Part shown: piece after piece, positions 31,623 to 40,653 of the stretch
Layout: each line of letters starts with the position of its first letter
How positions within the stretch are numbered: the first letter of the stretch is position 1
Origin: Diaminobutyricibacter sp049994905
GTDB taxonomy: Bacteria > Actinomycetota > Actinomycetes > Actinomycetales > Microbacteriaceae
Length of the DNA stretch: 64,000 nt
Assembly: GCF_049994905.1 (NCBI RefSeq)
Contig: NZ_CP188258.1
Location: forward strand, 248,001-312,000
Reading direction: 5' to 3'
Notes under the pieces: generated by a model
Seen by the model: the letters and a program-made list of their open reading frames with translations, nothing else
Database searches by the model: none
Told to the model about the DNA's origin: nothing
Position numbers and translations under genes: made by a program

Positions 31623-33227
31623 TCAGCTCTCGAGCACGGCCATCGCGGCGTTGTGACCGCCGAGGCCGCTGACCGCGCCGCCGCGCCGGGCGCCTGAGCC
31701 GCACAGCAGCACGCGTTCGTGCCGCGTCGCGACACCCCAGCGCTGGGCCGGGGTCCCCAGCGGATCGTCGTCCTCGGCGAACGGCCACGACAGCGGGCCG
31801 TGGAAGATGTTGCCCCCGGGCATGTTGAGGGCGTGCTGCAGGTCGAGTGTCGTCTTGGTCTCGATGCACGGCCGGCCTTCGGCATCCGTCAGAAGGAGGT
31901 CCTCGACCGGCTCGGCGAGCACCGAGTTCAGCGAGGTGAGCACCGCCTGCTGCAGGCGGGCGCGCGTCGCGTCGTTGTTCTCCTCGTTCAGCCACCGGTC
32001 GGGGGTGTGAAGACCGAACACGGTGAGAGTCTGGGCGCCGGTGGCGGCGAGGTCGCCATCCAGGATGCTCGGATCAGTGAGCGAATGGCAGTAGATCTCG
32101 CACGGGATCAGCTCGGGCATCACACCGCGCACGGCGCCGGCGTAGGCGGACTCGAGCTGTGTGTACGTCTCGTTGATGTGGAAGGTGCCGCCGAATGCGG
32201 CGGCAGGATCGACGGATGGGTCGCGCAGCTTCGGCAGGCGCTTCAGCAGCAGGTTGACCTTCACCTGCGCTCCCTCCGGATGCGCGGCCGGCCCCTGCGG
32301 TTCACCCAGAAGGCCGTCGAGCACCTCGGGCGCCACGTTGGCGAGCACGAAGCGCCCGATCACGCGTCGCTCGTGCTTCTTGCGGCGGTACCGCACCGTC
32401 CCGTCCGGGTCGATCGAGGTGACCTCGGCGCGGGTCACGATGCGCGCGCCGGCCTCGCGTGCGACCCGGGCCAGCTCGGTCGTGACCGTGCCCATGCCGC
32501 CGATCGGAACATCCCAGTCTCCGGTGCCGCCGCCGATGACGTGATACAGGAAGCACCGGTTCTGCGCCAGACCGCGGTCGTCGGCGCTCGCGAACGTGCC
32601 GATCAGGGCATCCGTCACTGCGACGCCGCGTACGACGTCGTTCTCGAGCCGCGAAGTGATCAGCTCGCCGATCGGGCGCTCGATGAGGGCATCCCACAGC
32701 TCGTCGTCGCCGACCAGGGTGCGCGCCTCGCTGCGGGTCAGCAATGGTTCGGTGACCGTGGGCCAGAGGGCGCGGGCGACCCGCGCGGTGTCCTCGTAGA
32801 AGCGGGTGAAAGCATCCGCGTCACCGGGCGCTCCGATGCGTGCGAAGGATTCGGCGGTCGCCGACGCGTCAGTGGTGTCGACGAGGAGGCCCGCACCATC
32901 CGGGTCGCCGGGAACCGGAGTGTACGAGGAGAAACGCCGCCGGGCGAGGCCGATGCGCAGCCCGAGCTCGTCGATGATCCGTTGGGGAAGCAGGCTGACC
33001 AGGTAGGAGTAGCGCGAGAGCCAGGCGTCGACGCCGTCGAAGGCCTGCACGTTCACGGCTGCTCCGCCGACCGATTCGAGCCGTTCGATCACGATGACGC
33101 TCATGCCGGCCTGGGCGAGGTAGGCGGCAGCGGTGAGTCCGTTGTGCCCGCCGCCGACGATCACGACATCGTGGGTCGGTTCTGCTGCCGGCAGCGATGC
33201 GGACGGGCTCGTCGGGGCTTCGGTCAT
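31623..33227 (-). CDS. FAD-dependent oxidoreductase, phytoene desaturase-like (PYROXD2 type)
   Basis: This 534-residue flavoprotein has an N-terminal Rossmann motif HDVVIVGGGHNGLTAAAYLAQAG with VIERLESVGGAA, and a C-terminal FAD-contact segment VLLCGSGARRGGAVSGLGGHNAAM. The GGGHNGL variant and the internal PIGGMGTVTTELAR are typical of the PYROXD2/CrtI-related group with no assigned substrate; no carotenoid genes are near, so true phytoene desaturase activity is unlikely. TAGGCT ends 6 nt before the ATG, and its first bases are shared with the stop codon of the upstream LysR gene. Confidence 0.85.
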   Translation of the reverse strand: MTEAPTSPSASLPAAEPTHDVVIVGGGHNGLTAAAYLAQAGMSVIVIERLESVGGAAVNVQAFDGVDAWLSRYSYLVSLLPQRIIDELGLRIGLARRRFSSYTPVPGDPDGAGLLVDTTDASATAESFARIGAPGDADAFTRFYEDTARVARALWPTVTEPLLTRSEARTLVGDDELWDALIERPIGELITSRLENDVVRGVAVTDALIGTFASADDRGLAQNRCFLYHVIGGGTGDWDVPIGGMGTVTTELARVAREAGARIVTRAEVTSIDPDGTVRYRRKKHERRVIGRFVLANVAPEVLDGLLGEPQGPAAHPEGAQVKVNLLLKRLPKLRDPSVDPAAAFGGTFHINETYTQLESAYAGAVRGVMPELIPCEIYCHSLTDPSILDGDLAATGAQTLTVFGLHTPDRWLNEENNDATRARLQQAVLTSLNSVLAEPVEDLLLTDAEGRPCIETKTTLDLQHALNMPGGNIFHGPLSWPFAEDDDPLGTPAQRWGVATRHERVLLCGSGARRGGAVSGLGGHNAAMAVLES

Positions 33228-33233
33228 GATCCG

Positions 33234-33239
33234 AGCCTA
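33234..33239 (-). promoter_or_regulatory. -10 box TAGGCT overlapping the LysR stop codon
   Basis: The TAG of this hexamer (33237-33239) is also the stop codon of the LysR gene. The box ends 6 nt before the ATG at 33227, so the oxidoreductase has its own leaderless promoter inside the end of the regulator gene. Confidence 0.6.
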
Positions 33240-34157
33240 GGCCGGATCAGGATGCCGGAGCGTGGCGTCGCGTGCGGCGCGGGCGAGGGCGTCGCGGCAG
33301 GCGAGCACGGCGGGGCGGGCGGCGGATGACCGGCGCGACGAGGTGAAGATCGTGCGGCGCGGCGAACCGGGGAGCTCTCCGATCGCGACCGACGGTGCAT
33401 CGCCGGCCCAGACGAGATCGGGGAGGAGGCCGACGGCGTTCCCTGAGCGGATGAGGCGGATGTGGGCGATCAGGTCCGCTGTCTCGAAGCGCACATCCGG
33501 TTCGAAGCCCGCAGAGCGGCAGAGCTGGACCGCCCACGTTCTGGCTGCCGTGCCCCCGGGTTCCATCACCCACGGCAGGTCGGCGGCGTCGCGGAGCTCG
33601 CGAACGGGAGCGCGCCCCGGGGCCGTCGGCGGGGTTGCGAGATTGATGGCGTCCGTCACCAGGTCGACGCGGTCGAGGTCGGCCCGCAGCCCGCGGGTGC
33701 TGCCCGGATACTGTTCGGCGATCACGAGGTCGAAGTCTCGGGCGGAGACCTCGAATAGGCCGCGCTCCGGCGCGCGTTCGGTGACCTCGACGCGGAGGTC
33801 GGGGTATTCGGCGGCGAGGATGCTGAGCGCGCCGGGAATGATCGCGTGTGCGGCGGACTGGAAGACCGCGATCCGCACAGCTCCGGTGACCGTGTCGAGT
33901 GAGGCAGCCAATTCGGATTCGGCCTGCTCGAGCAGGTCGAGGAGGTCGGCCGTGCGGGCCGCGAGGAGCTCGGCCTGTGGGGTGAGCTGCACGCGGCGGC
34001 CCACCTTGCGCAGGAGCTTCACACCGGACTCGCGCTCGAGCGCGGACAGTTGCTGCGAGACCGATGACGGACTGAACGAGAGGGCCTCGGCGACCCCGGT
34101 GATGGTGCCGCGGATGGCCAGCTCGCGCAGCAGGCGCAGCTTGCGTATGTCGAGCAT
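33237..34157 (-). CDS. LysR family regulator, divergent from putA
   Basis: This 306-residue transcription factor has an N-terminal winged helix (LDIRKLRLLRELAIRGTITG, EALSFSPSSVSQQLSALERE, LLRKVGRRVQLTPQ) and an effector domain from about residue 90. The start at 34157 gives the standard LysR N-terminus, with AGGAGGG about 10 bases upstream; the open frame to 34316 adds unrelated residues. Divergence from putA across a palindrome-rich gap suggests that it controls proline use and its own gene. The effector, perhaps proline, is inference. Confidence 0.88.
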   Translation of the reverse strand: MLDIRKLRLLRELAIRGTITGVAEALSFSPSSVSQQLSALERESGVKLLRKVGRRVQLTPQAELLAARTADLLDLLEQAESELAASLDTVTGAVRIAVFQSAAHAIIPGALSILAAEYPDLRVEVTERAPERGLFEVSARDFDLVIAEQYPGSTRGLRADLDRVDLVTDAINLATPPTAPGRAPVRELRDAADLPWVMEPGGTAARTWAVQLCRSAGFEPDVRFETADLIAHIRLIRSGNAVGLLPDLVWAGDAPSVAIGELPGSPRRTIFTSSRRSSAARPAVLACRDALARAARDATLRHPDPA

Positions 34158-34343
34158 CGCCGCTTCGCCCTCCTCTTCCTGGTTCTCGGCGAACATTGTT
34201 CGGTGAATGTGAACGATATTGTTCGAAAACATTCGCTTTTGCTGATGAAAGATTACTCGCACACTGTTATCCACAGCCCGCAATTCCTGACAGAACGGTC
34301 GCGCGGCAGCATCCACTCAACAGCGAGGAATACAGTCGTGAGC
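34158..34343. promoter_or_regulatory. LysR-putA divergent control region with palindromes
   Basis: This 186-bp gap is AT-richer than its surroundings. CGAACATTGTTCG (34190-34202) is a perfect 13-bp palindrome. GAACGATATTGTTC (34211-34224) is near perfect, centred about 21 bp away, or two helical turns, and is framed by GAATGT (34205-34210) and ACATTC (34229-34234). The repeated half-site GAAC/GTTC is a good candidate for regulator binding, most simply by the LysR protein encoded next to it. Confidence 0.65.
34331..34336 (+). promoter_or_regulatory. -10 box TACAGT for putA (leaderless)
   Basis: The hexamer ends 7 nt before the ATG at 34344. A GAGGAA also precedes the in-frame GTG at 34338, so a leadered start two codons earlier cannot be excluded. 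Confidence 0.45.
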
Positions 34344-37300
34344 ATGGCGAATCAGACGGACGACGCAGCAACACGCCCGGCAGACCTCGCGCAGGACGCG
34401 GTGGTGCTCGTTCAGAAGTGGCTGGCCGAAAGCGCACCCGCCCAGGTGGCCGACGGCAGGAAGCCCGTGCAAGACCCGGCAGCGGAACGGCTCGCCGGGG
34501 TGCTCAGAGACCCGGACGGCCTGGACTTCGCGGTCGGCTTCGTCGACGGGGTCGCGCGCCCGCAAGACCTTTTCGTCGCCGGGTACAACCTCCAGCGCGT
34601 GGCGAAGAAGATCCCGGCCTTCCTTCCCTGGTACATGCGGGCCGCGATCTGGCTGGGCGGGGTCTTCGGCCCCGTGCTTCCCTGGATCGTCATCCCCGTC
34701 GCGCGCCGGGTACTGCGCTCCATGGTCGGCCACCTCGTCGTGGATGCGACCCCCGAGAAGCTCGGGCCTGCCATCGCGCACCTCCGTGCGCCCAGCGACC
34801 CGCAGGGCCACGGCGCGCGGCTCAACCTCAACCTGCTCGGCGAAGCAGTGCTCGGGGAGCAGGAGGCGGCCCGCCGGCTCGAGGGAACGCGCGCCCTGCT
34901 TGCACGCGACGACGTCGACTACGTCTCGATCAAGGTGTCGTCGATCGCGTCGCAGCTATCGATGTGGTCGTTCGACGAGACGGTCGAGAGGGTCATCGCC
35001 CGGCTGACGCCGCTCTACGAGCTTGCCGCGTCCTCGCCGAGCCCCAAATTCATCAACCTCGACATGGAGGAGTACCGCGACCTCGACCTCACGATCGCGG
35101 TCTTCACGGGCATCCTCAACCAGCCCAGGCTCGCGAACCTCGAGGCCGGCATCGTGCTGCAGGCCTACCTGCCCGACGCCCTGGATGCACTCCAGGGGCT
35201 CACCGAGTGGGCGATGCACCGCCGCGCCGGCGGTGGGGCGCCCATCAAGGTGCGGGTGGTCAAGGGTGCCAACCTGGCCATGGAACGCGTCGACGCGGCC
35301 ATCCACGGCTGGCCGCTCGCGACCTATGCGACAAAGCAGGCGACGGACACCAACTACAAGCGGGTGCTCGACTGGGCCCTCACGGCAGAGCACACCCACG
35401 CCGTGAAGATCGGAGTCGCCGGCCATAACCTGTTCGACGTCGCCCACGCCTGGCTGCTCGCGCAGCAGCGGGGCGTCGAAGACCGCATCGACTTCGAGAT
35501 GCTCCTCGGCATGGCGACCGCCCAGGCCGAGGCCGTGAAGCGCACGGTCGGCACGTTGCTCCTCTACACCCCGGTCGTGAACCCTGCCGAATTCGACGTC
35601 GCCATTTCTTACCTGATCCGTCGCCTCGAAGAGAACGCGAGCCAGGAGAACTTCATGTCGGCGGTGTTCGAGCTCGCTTCGAACGCCGCGCTCTTCGAGC
35701 GGGAGAAGCAGCGCTTCCTCGCATCCGTCGCCGAACTGGCCGCCGATCCGCACCCCCACGGGTACGCTCCGCTGCCCAACCGCAAACAGGACCGGGCGCG
35801 CGAGTGGGAAGACGCCGAGGCCGAAGCCTTCACGCGGCCGCGGGTTGCGCCGCCAACTGCGTCCGCGCCCGCGGAGGCGGGCCTGACGAGCGCTGTTCTC
35901 GGGCTGAGTCGGGGCTCAGACGGAGTTCTCCTCGAGCCGCACGACGAACTCATTGCGGCAGCGGCCGACGCGGTTGCGGCACCGGGTGCCGACCTTCAGC
36001 AGGAGTTCCACAACGCGGCCGACACCGACCCGTCGCTGGGCGCGAACCGGGTATGGGGCAAGAAGATCCTCTCCCGGGTGACGGTGTCGCAACTCGGCGT
36101 GGAGACGATCGCGGCCGCCGCCGTCGACGACCCCCAGACGCTCGAGACGATCATGGCCCGCGTGCAGTCCGCCGGAGCAGCGTGGGGTCAGCGCAGCGGC
36201 TTCGAGCGCGCCGCGATCCTCGACCGGGCGGGCCTTGCGCTCGCGGCCAATCGTGACCGGCTGATCGAAGTGATGGCCGCCGAGACCGGCAAGACCATCG
36301 CCGAAGCCGACCCGGAGGTCAGCGAGGCCGTCGACTTCGCCCACTACTACGCGTCACGGGCGCGCGAGCTCGACACCGTTCAGGGCGCGCGGTTCGTGCC
36401 GTCCAAGCTGACCGTGGTGACTCCTCCGTGGAACTTCCCTGTCGCGATCTCGGCCGGATCGGTACTGTCGGCGCTCGCCGCGGGCAGCGGTGTGATCATC
36501 AAGCCGGCCCCGCAGGCGAAGCGTTCGGGCGCTGTCATGGTCGAAGCGTTGTGGGAGGCGGGCGTCCCCCGCGACCTGCTCGCGCTCGTCGACGTCGCCG
36601 AGAACGACCTCGGCCAGCGGCTCGTCTCCGACCCGCGGGTCGACCGGGTCATCCTGACCGGCGCGTACGAGACAGCGAAGCTGTTCCGCTCCTGGCGGGC
36701 CGACCTGCCGCTACTCGCGGAGACAAGCGGCAAGAACGCCATCATCGTCACACCGAACGCCGACTACGACCTCGCCGTGTCTGACATCGTGAAGAGCGCC
36801 TTCGGACACGCCGGGCAGAAATGCTCGGCCGCCAGCCTCGTCATCCTCGTCGGGTCGGTCGCGAAGTCAGAACGGTTCCGCCACCAGCTGGTCGACGCGA
36901 CCGCGAGCCTGCGGGTCGGCTACCCCGACGATCCCACCAGCCAGATGGGGCCGCTCATCGAGCCTGCCCAGGGCAAGCTGCTTCACGCCCTCACGACGCT
37001 CGGCGGTTCCGAAGAATGGCTCGTTCAGCCGCGCCAGCTCGACGACACCGGGCGGCTCTGGTCGCCGGGCATCAGGTCGGGCGTCGAGCCGGGCTCCTAC
37101 TTCCACCTCACCGAATTCTTCGGTCCGGTCCTCGGCATCATGACCGCCCGCACCCTCGACGAGGCGATCCGGTACCAGAACGCGATCGAATACGGTCTGA
37201 CGGCCGGCCTTCACTCGCTCGACGCGGCCGAGCTGGCTCACTGGCTCGACACCGTCGAAGCAGGCAACCTCTACGTGAACCGGGGCATCACCGGAGCGAT

Positions 37301-38033
37301 CGTGCAACGCCAGCCGTTCGGTGGCTGGAAGCGCTCATCCGTCGGCGCGGGAACGAAGGCCGGGGGGCCGAACTACCTCATCGGCCTCGGATCATGGGAA
37401 CCCGACTCCGGGCCCTCCAGCGCGAGCCTGCACCTGCGGGGCCTCGACCGGCGGGTATCCCAGCTCATCGAATCCGGTCAGGCGTCGATGGACTACGCCG
37501 CGTTCGACCTGGTGCGCCGGTCCGCGCTCAGTGACGCGATCGCAGCCGGCACCGAGTACCTGCAGACAAAAGATGTCTCAGCCGTCGGGGTCGAGCGCAA
37601 CCTGTTCCGGTACCGGCCCGTGCCCGTCACCATCCGCCTGTCTGACGGTGAAGACCTCGCCCCGCTGCTCAGGATCCTGGCCGCAGCGACGGTGGCGCGA
37701 TCGAACTTCACGGTCAGCACGGCCATTGCCCTGCCCCGGCCACTGCAGAACGTGCTGCGCGAGCGCGACGTACACGTTGTGGTCGAGAACGACGAGCAGT
37801 GGCTGGCGCGGGTGGCGAGCGGGCAGGTGGCCGCACACCGCATCCGCCTCATCGGGGGCGACGCGAAAGCGCTCGCTTCCGCCCTCAAAGGAACGCCGGA
37901 CACGGCGATCTACTCGCACCCCGTCACTCCGTCGGGGCGGGTCGAGCTGCTCCCGTTCCTGCACGAGCAGGCGATCTCGATCACTGCGCACCGGTTCGGC
38001 AACCCTTCCCGGCTGTCCGAGGGGATCATTTGA
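34344..38033 (+). CDS. putA: Bifunctional proline dehydrogenase/P5C dehydrogenase
   Basis: This 1229-residue enzyme oxidises proline to glutamate by two linked steps, with FAD then NAD+. The proline dehydrogenase barrel is at about residues 90-470 (FINLDMEEYRDLDLT, VRVVKGANLAMERV, TYATKQATDTNYKRVL). The aldehyde dehydrogenase domain is at about residues 560-1030, with catalytic Glu793 (LLAETSGKNA) and Cys827 (HAGQKCSAAS), 34 residues apart as in the ALDH family. A C-terminal domain of about 190 residues follows. There is no N-terminal ribbon-helix-helix domain, so it is not a self-repressing PutA; the LysR gene is the likely regulator. The N-terminal region with IWLGGVFGPVLPWIVIP may touch the membrane. 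Confidence 0.94.
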   Translation: MANQTDDAATRPADLAQDAVVLVQKWLAESAPAQVADGRKPVQDPAAERLAGVLRDPDGLDFAVGFVDGVARPQDLFVAGYNLQRVAKKIPAFLPWYMRAAIWLGGVFGPVLPWIVIPVARRVLRSMVGHLVVDATPEKLGPAIAHLRAPSDPQGHGARLNLNLLGEAVLGEQEAARRLEGTRALLARDDVDYVSIKVSSIASQLSMWSFDETVERVIARLTPLYELAASSPSPKFINLDMEEYRDLDLTIAVFTGILNQPRLANLEAGIVLQAYLPDALDALQGLTEWAMHRRAGGGAPIKVRVVKGANLAMERVDAAIHGWPLATYATKQATDTNYKRVLDWALTAEHTHAVKIGVAGHNLFDVAHAWLLAQQRGVEDRIDFEMLLGMATAQAEAVKRTVGTLLLYTPVVNPAEFDVAISYLIRRLEENASQENFMSAVFELASNAALFEREKQRFLASVAELAADPHPHGYAPLPNRKQDRAREWEDAEAEAFTRPRVAPPTASAPAEAGLTSAVLGLSRGSDGVLLEPHDELIAAAADAVAAPGADLQQEFHNAADTDPSLGANRVWGKKILSRVTVSQLGVETIAAAAVDDPQTLETIMARVQSAGAAWGQRSGFERAAILDRAGLALAANRDRLIEVMAAETGKTIAEADPEVSEAVDFAHYYASRARELDTVQGARFVPSKLTVVTPPWNFPVAISAGSVLSALAAGSGVIIKPAPQAKRSGAVMVEALWEAGVPRDLLALVDVAENDLGQRLVSDPRVDRVILTGAYETAKLFRSWRADLPLLAETSGKNAIIVTPNADYDLAVSDIVKSAFGHAGQKCSAASLVILVGSVAKSERFRHQLVDATASLRVGYPDDPTSQMGPLIEPAQGKLLHALTTLGGSEEWLVQPRQLDDTGRLWSPGIRSGVEPGSYFHLTEFFGPVLGIMTARTLDEAIRYQNAIEYGLTAGLHSLDAAELAHWLDTVEAGNLYVNRGITGAIVQRQPFGGWKRSSVGAGTKAGGPNYLIGLGSWEPDSGPSSASLHLRGLDRRVSQLIESGQASMDYAAFDLVRRSALSDAIAAGTEYLQTKDVSAVGVERNLFRYRPVPVTIRLSDGEDLAPLLRILAAATVARSNFTVSTAIALPRPLQNVLRERDVHVVVENDEQWLARVASGQVAAHRIRLIGGDAKALASALKGTPDTAIYSHPVTPSGRVELLPFLHEQAISITAHRFGNPSRLSEGII

Positions 38034-38047
38034 GCTGGCGGCGGCGC

Positions 38048-38053
38048 TAGCCT
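38048..38053 (+). promoter_or_regulatory. -10 box TAGCCT (leaderless)
   Basis: The hexamer ends 6 nt before the GTG of the aldo/keto reductase gene at 38060. Confidence 0.6.
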
Positions 38054-38059
38054 GAAAGT

Positions 38060-38887
38060 GTGACCATTCCCCGCATCGAACTCAACAACGGAACGTCCAT
38101 CCCGCAGGTCGGCCTGGGAACCTGGCCGCTCGACGACATCGAAGTGGCGCGTGCGATCGTCGAAGCCACGGCGCTCGGCTACCGCCACATCGACACGGCC
38201 GCGAAATACGGGAACGAGGCCGGTGTCGGCGACGGCGTTCGTGCCAGCGGCCTCCCGCGCGAAGAACTCTTCGTCACCACCAAACTCGACGGCACCTACC
38301 AGGGACGCGACCGGGCCATCGGAGGCCTCGACGGGTCACTCGCCCGGCTCGGCCTCGACTACGTCGACCTGCTGCTGATCCACTGGCCCCTGCCGACACG
38401 CAACGAGTTCGTCTCCACCTGGAAGACCTACGAAAAGCTCCTCGCCGCCGGCAAGACGCGGGCCATCGGCGTCTCCAACTTCAAGCCGGCACACCTCGAC
38501 CGGCTGCTCGCCGAAACAGACATCGTGCCGGCGGTCAACCAGATCCAGCTCAACCCGAAAGTGACACGGCCGGCCCAGCGCGCCTACGACGCGGAACACG
38601 GCATCGTCACGGAATCGTGGAGCCCGCTCGGGCCGGGCACCGACCTGCTTGCGGCTCCCCAGCTGGAGGCCATCGCGGCGAAACACGGCAAGACTCCCGG
38701 GCAGATCGTGCTGCGGTGGCACATCGAACTCGGCCTCGTCGCCATCCCCAAGTCGCGTAACCCATCCCGCATGGCCGAAAACATCGACATCTTCGACTTC
38801 GCGCTCGACGCCGACGACCTTGCCGCGATCGCCGTGCTGTCAGACGGCCCCGACGCCGGAGTCGACTCCGACCACGGCGGCCACTAG
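38060..38887 (+). CDS. Aldo/keto reductase (AKR5-like)
   Basis: This NADPH-dependent reductase has 275 residues. The family signatures are GYRHIDTAAKYGNEAGVG (catalytic Asp and Tyr), the Lys in ELFVTTKLDG, LLIHWPLP (catalytic His), the GKTRAIGVSNFKPAHLDRL block and IPKSRNPSRMAENIDIFDF for NADPH phosphate binding. It resembles 2,5-diketo-gluconate reductases. It starts 26 bp after putA but has its own leaderless promoter, so a role in proline use is not implied. It is convergent with the GntR gene. Confidence 0.91.
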   Translation: MTIPRIELNNGTSIPQVGLGTWPLDDIEVARAIVEATALGYRHIDTAAKYGNEAGVGDGVRASGLPREELFVTTKLDGTYQGRDRAIGGLDGSLARLGLDYVDLLLIHWPLPTRNEFVSTWKTYEKLLAAGKTRAIGVSNFKPAHLDRLLAETDIVPAVNQIQLNPKVTRPAQRAYDAEHGIVTESWSPLGPGTDLLAAPQLEAIAAKHGKTPGQIVLRWHIELGLVAIPKSRNPSRMAENIDIFDFALDADDLAAIAVLSDGPDAGVDSDHGGH

Positions 38888-38899
38888 CGCACACCCGCC

Positions 38900-39265
38900 C
38901 TACCCGTGCGCTTCGCGCAGCGCCGCCGCCGCCAGGTCCAGCGCGATGTCCGGGTCTGCGCCGAGCTGCCGTACCCGCTCCGCAAACACTGCCGCGGCGG
39001 CTTGTACCTGCCGCCGTGTCCCGTCCCCGGAGGCCGCCACAAACGAGCCGTTTCGTCCCCGCGTCTCGATGATCTCCGCGTGTTCGAGTTCCCGATACGC
39101 CCGGGCGACGGTGTTGGCCGCCAGCCCGAGCTCGTCGGCGAGGTGGCGCACCGTCGGCAGCTTGGCACCAGCCGGCAGCTCGCCCGAGCGCACACCCTCG
39201 ATGACCTGGTGTTTCACCTGTTCAAACGGTGGCACGCCGGACTCGTCGTCGATCCGGAACCTCAT
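38900..39265 (-). CDS. GntR family regulator, YtrA subfamily
   Basis: This 121-residue transcription factor has a winged helix, FEQVKHQVIEGVRSGELPAGAKLPTVRHLADELGLAANTVARAYRELEH (split: residues about 14-62), and a short C-terminal helical tail of the YtrA type with no effector domain. YtrA regulators usually control ABC transporters next to them. Here the gene is last in a response regulator-kinase-GntR operon; its ATG overlaps the kinase stop by 4 bp (atga). This association with a two-component system is unusual. Confidence 0.88.
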   Translation of the reverse strand: MRFRIDDESGVPPFEQVKHQVIEGVRSGELPAGAKLPTVRHLADELGLAANTVARAYRELEHAEIIETRGRNGSFVAASGDGTRRQVQAAAAVFAERVRQLGADPDIALDLAAAALREAHG

Positions 39266-40653
39266 GCGCGGGCCCCCTCGGTCGCGTTGGCGGGCAGTGC
39301 CACCGTCGCCAGCAATCCTCCCGCGGCTGCGTTGGCCAGCACAATGGTTCCACCTGCCGAACCGACGAGCGCCGCCACGATCGCAAGCCCGAGGCCGCCG
39401 CCCGCGAGCGCCGATCGCGGGCCTTCCGCCCGGGTGAACCGGGACAGGGCGACAGGGATGAAGTCCTCCGGCATCCCCGGACCCGAATCCTGCACGGTGA
39501 GGGTCACTTCTCCGTTCGCGGCCACCAGCTCGACCGCGATCTCGCCTGTCCCCTCAAGTGCAGTTATCGCATTGCTGAGCAGGTTGTCGACGATGCGGCC
39601 GAACTCCGCGCGCGAGATCGCGACCGTCACGCCCCCACCACTGCGGTCGCGCGGGCGATAGTCGAAGTCGATGGCCAGTTCTGCATCGTCGCCGCTGACC
39701 GCACGCGCACGGTCGATCGCCTCGGCGAGTTCTGACGTGAGTTCCCGCCAGTCCGCCTGGCCGCGCAGAGCGCCCGCGTCGATCCGGGACAGTTCGAGCA
39801 GGTTCGCCGCGAGCTGGCTGAGCCGCACCGCAGTCAGGTGCGAGTCGCGGATGTCTGCGAGCAGCGCATCCGCGTCGCCCGCGTCGAGCTCGGCGAGCTC
39901 GAGCTGGCCGCGCAGCACGGCAAGTGGTGTGCGTAACTCGTGGCTCGCATCCGACACCATCTGCTTTTCCCGGTCGGCGGATGCGCGCAGCCGCGCGAGC
40001 AGGTCGTTGAGCGTCGTGGCGAGCGCGGCGAGTTCGTCGTTGGCCGGGCCCACCGGCAGCAAGCCGGTCGAGGAGACGTCGGCGATCTCCTCGGCCTCCT
40101 CGCGCATCCGGCTGACCGGGCGCAGCGCAGCGCGCGCCAGCAGCCAGGAGGCAAAACCGAATACGACCACCGCGATCCCTGTACCGATCAGCAGCGCGAC
40201 GGTGAGCCGGTCGAGGATCAGGTCGGTCGTCTCCGTGTTGCGTGCGGCGATCACCTGGTAGATCCCGTCCGATGTCACCACGTCGTGTTTGAGCACCACG
40301 TACTGCTGGCCGCCCGCGCTCACCGACGCGGCTTCGATGCCGAATGTCTCGAGGTGCTTGATGCGCGCCTCCAGCTTGCGCGGAAGTGTCGACTGGACCA
40401 CCTGCCCGTCGGGGGCGACGACGGCGATCTCCTGTCCGCCGACCGGTTCGTCGAGTTTTCCTTTGGGGTTCGCCTGGAGTTCGGTCACGAAGGGCGCGAT
40501 GTCGTTCATCAGCAGCGTGACGGTCGCGTTGTGGAGGATCGTCGCCACCCCGATGCGCACTACCGAGACCGCGACCAGGCCGAAGAGCGTCGCGATGATG
40601 AGGCTCCCGAGCGTGATGCGCGCGGTGATCGACAGGCGGCGCAGCCCGTTCAC
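39262..40653 (-). CDS. Two-component sensor histidine kinase
   Basis: This 463-residue membrane kinase has an N-terminal helix at about residues 12-35 (ITLGSLIIATLFGLVAVSVV), an extracytoplasmic sensor of about 120 residues, and a second helix at about residues 155-180. A HAMP linker follows, then His238 in SDASHELRTPLAVLRG and the ATP-binding N, G1 and G2 boxes (IVDNLLSNAITAL, VQDSGPGMPEDF, GGGLGLAIVAALV). The start is the GTG overlapping the response-regulator stop (gtga). A longer open frame reads through the regulator gene in another frame and is rejected. The signal sensed is unknown. Confidence 0.92.
   Translation of the reverse strand: MNGLRRLSITARITLGSLIIATLFGLVAVSVVRIGVATILHNATVTLLMNDIAPFVTELQANPKGKLDEPVGGQEIAVVAPDGQVVQSTLPRKLEARIKHLETFGIEAASVSAGGQQYVVLKHDVVTSDGIYQVIAARNTETTDLILDRLTVALLIGTGIAVVVFGFASWLLARAALRPVSRMREEAEEIADVSSTGLLPVGPANDELAALATTLNDLLARLRASADREKQMVSDASHELRTPLAVLRGQLELAELDAGDADALLADIRDSHLTAVRLSQLAANLLELSRIDAGALRGQADWRELTSELAEAIDRARAVSGDDAELAIDFDYRPRDRSGGGVTVAISRAEFGRIVDNLLSNAITALEGTGEIAVELVAANGEVTLTVQDSGPGMPEDFIPVALSRFTRAEGPRSALAGGGLGLAIVAALVGSAGGTIVLANAAAGGLLATVALPANATEGARA

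Noticed and set aside
31623..33227. Carotenoid pathway gene (phytoene desaturase)
   Set aside because: The protein is of the PYROXD2-like group and no phytoene synthase or other carotenoid gene is nearby.
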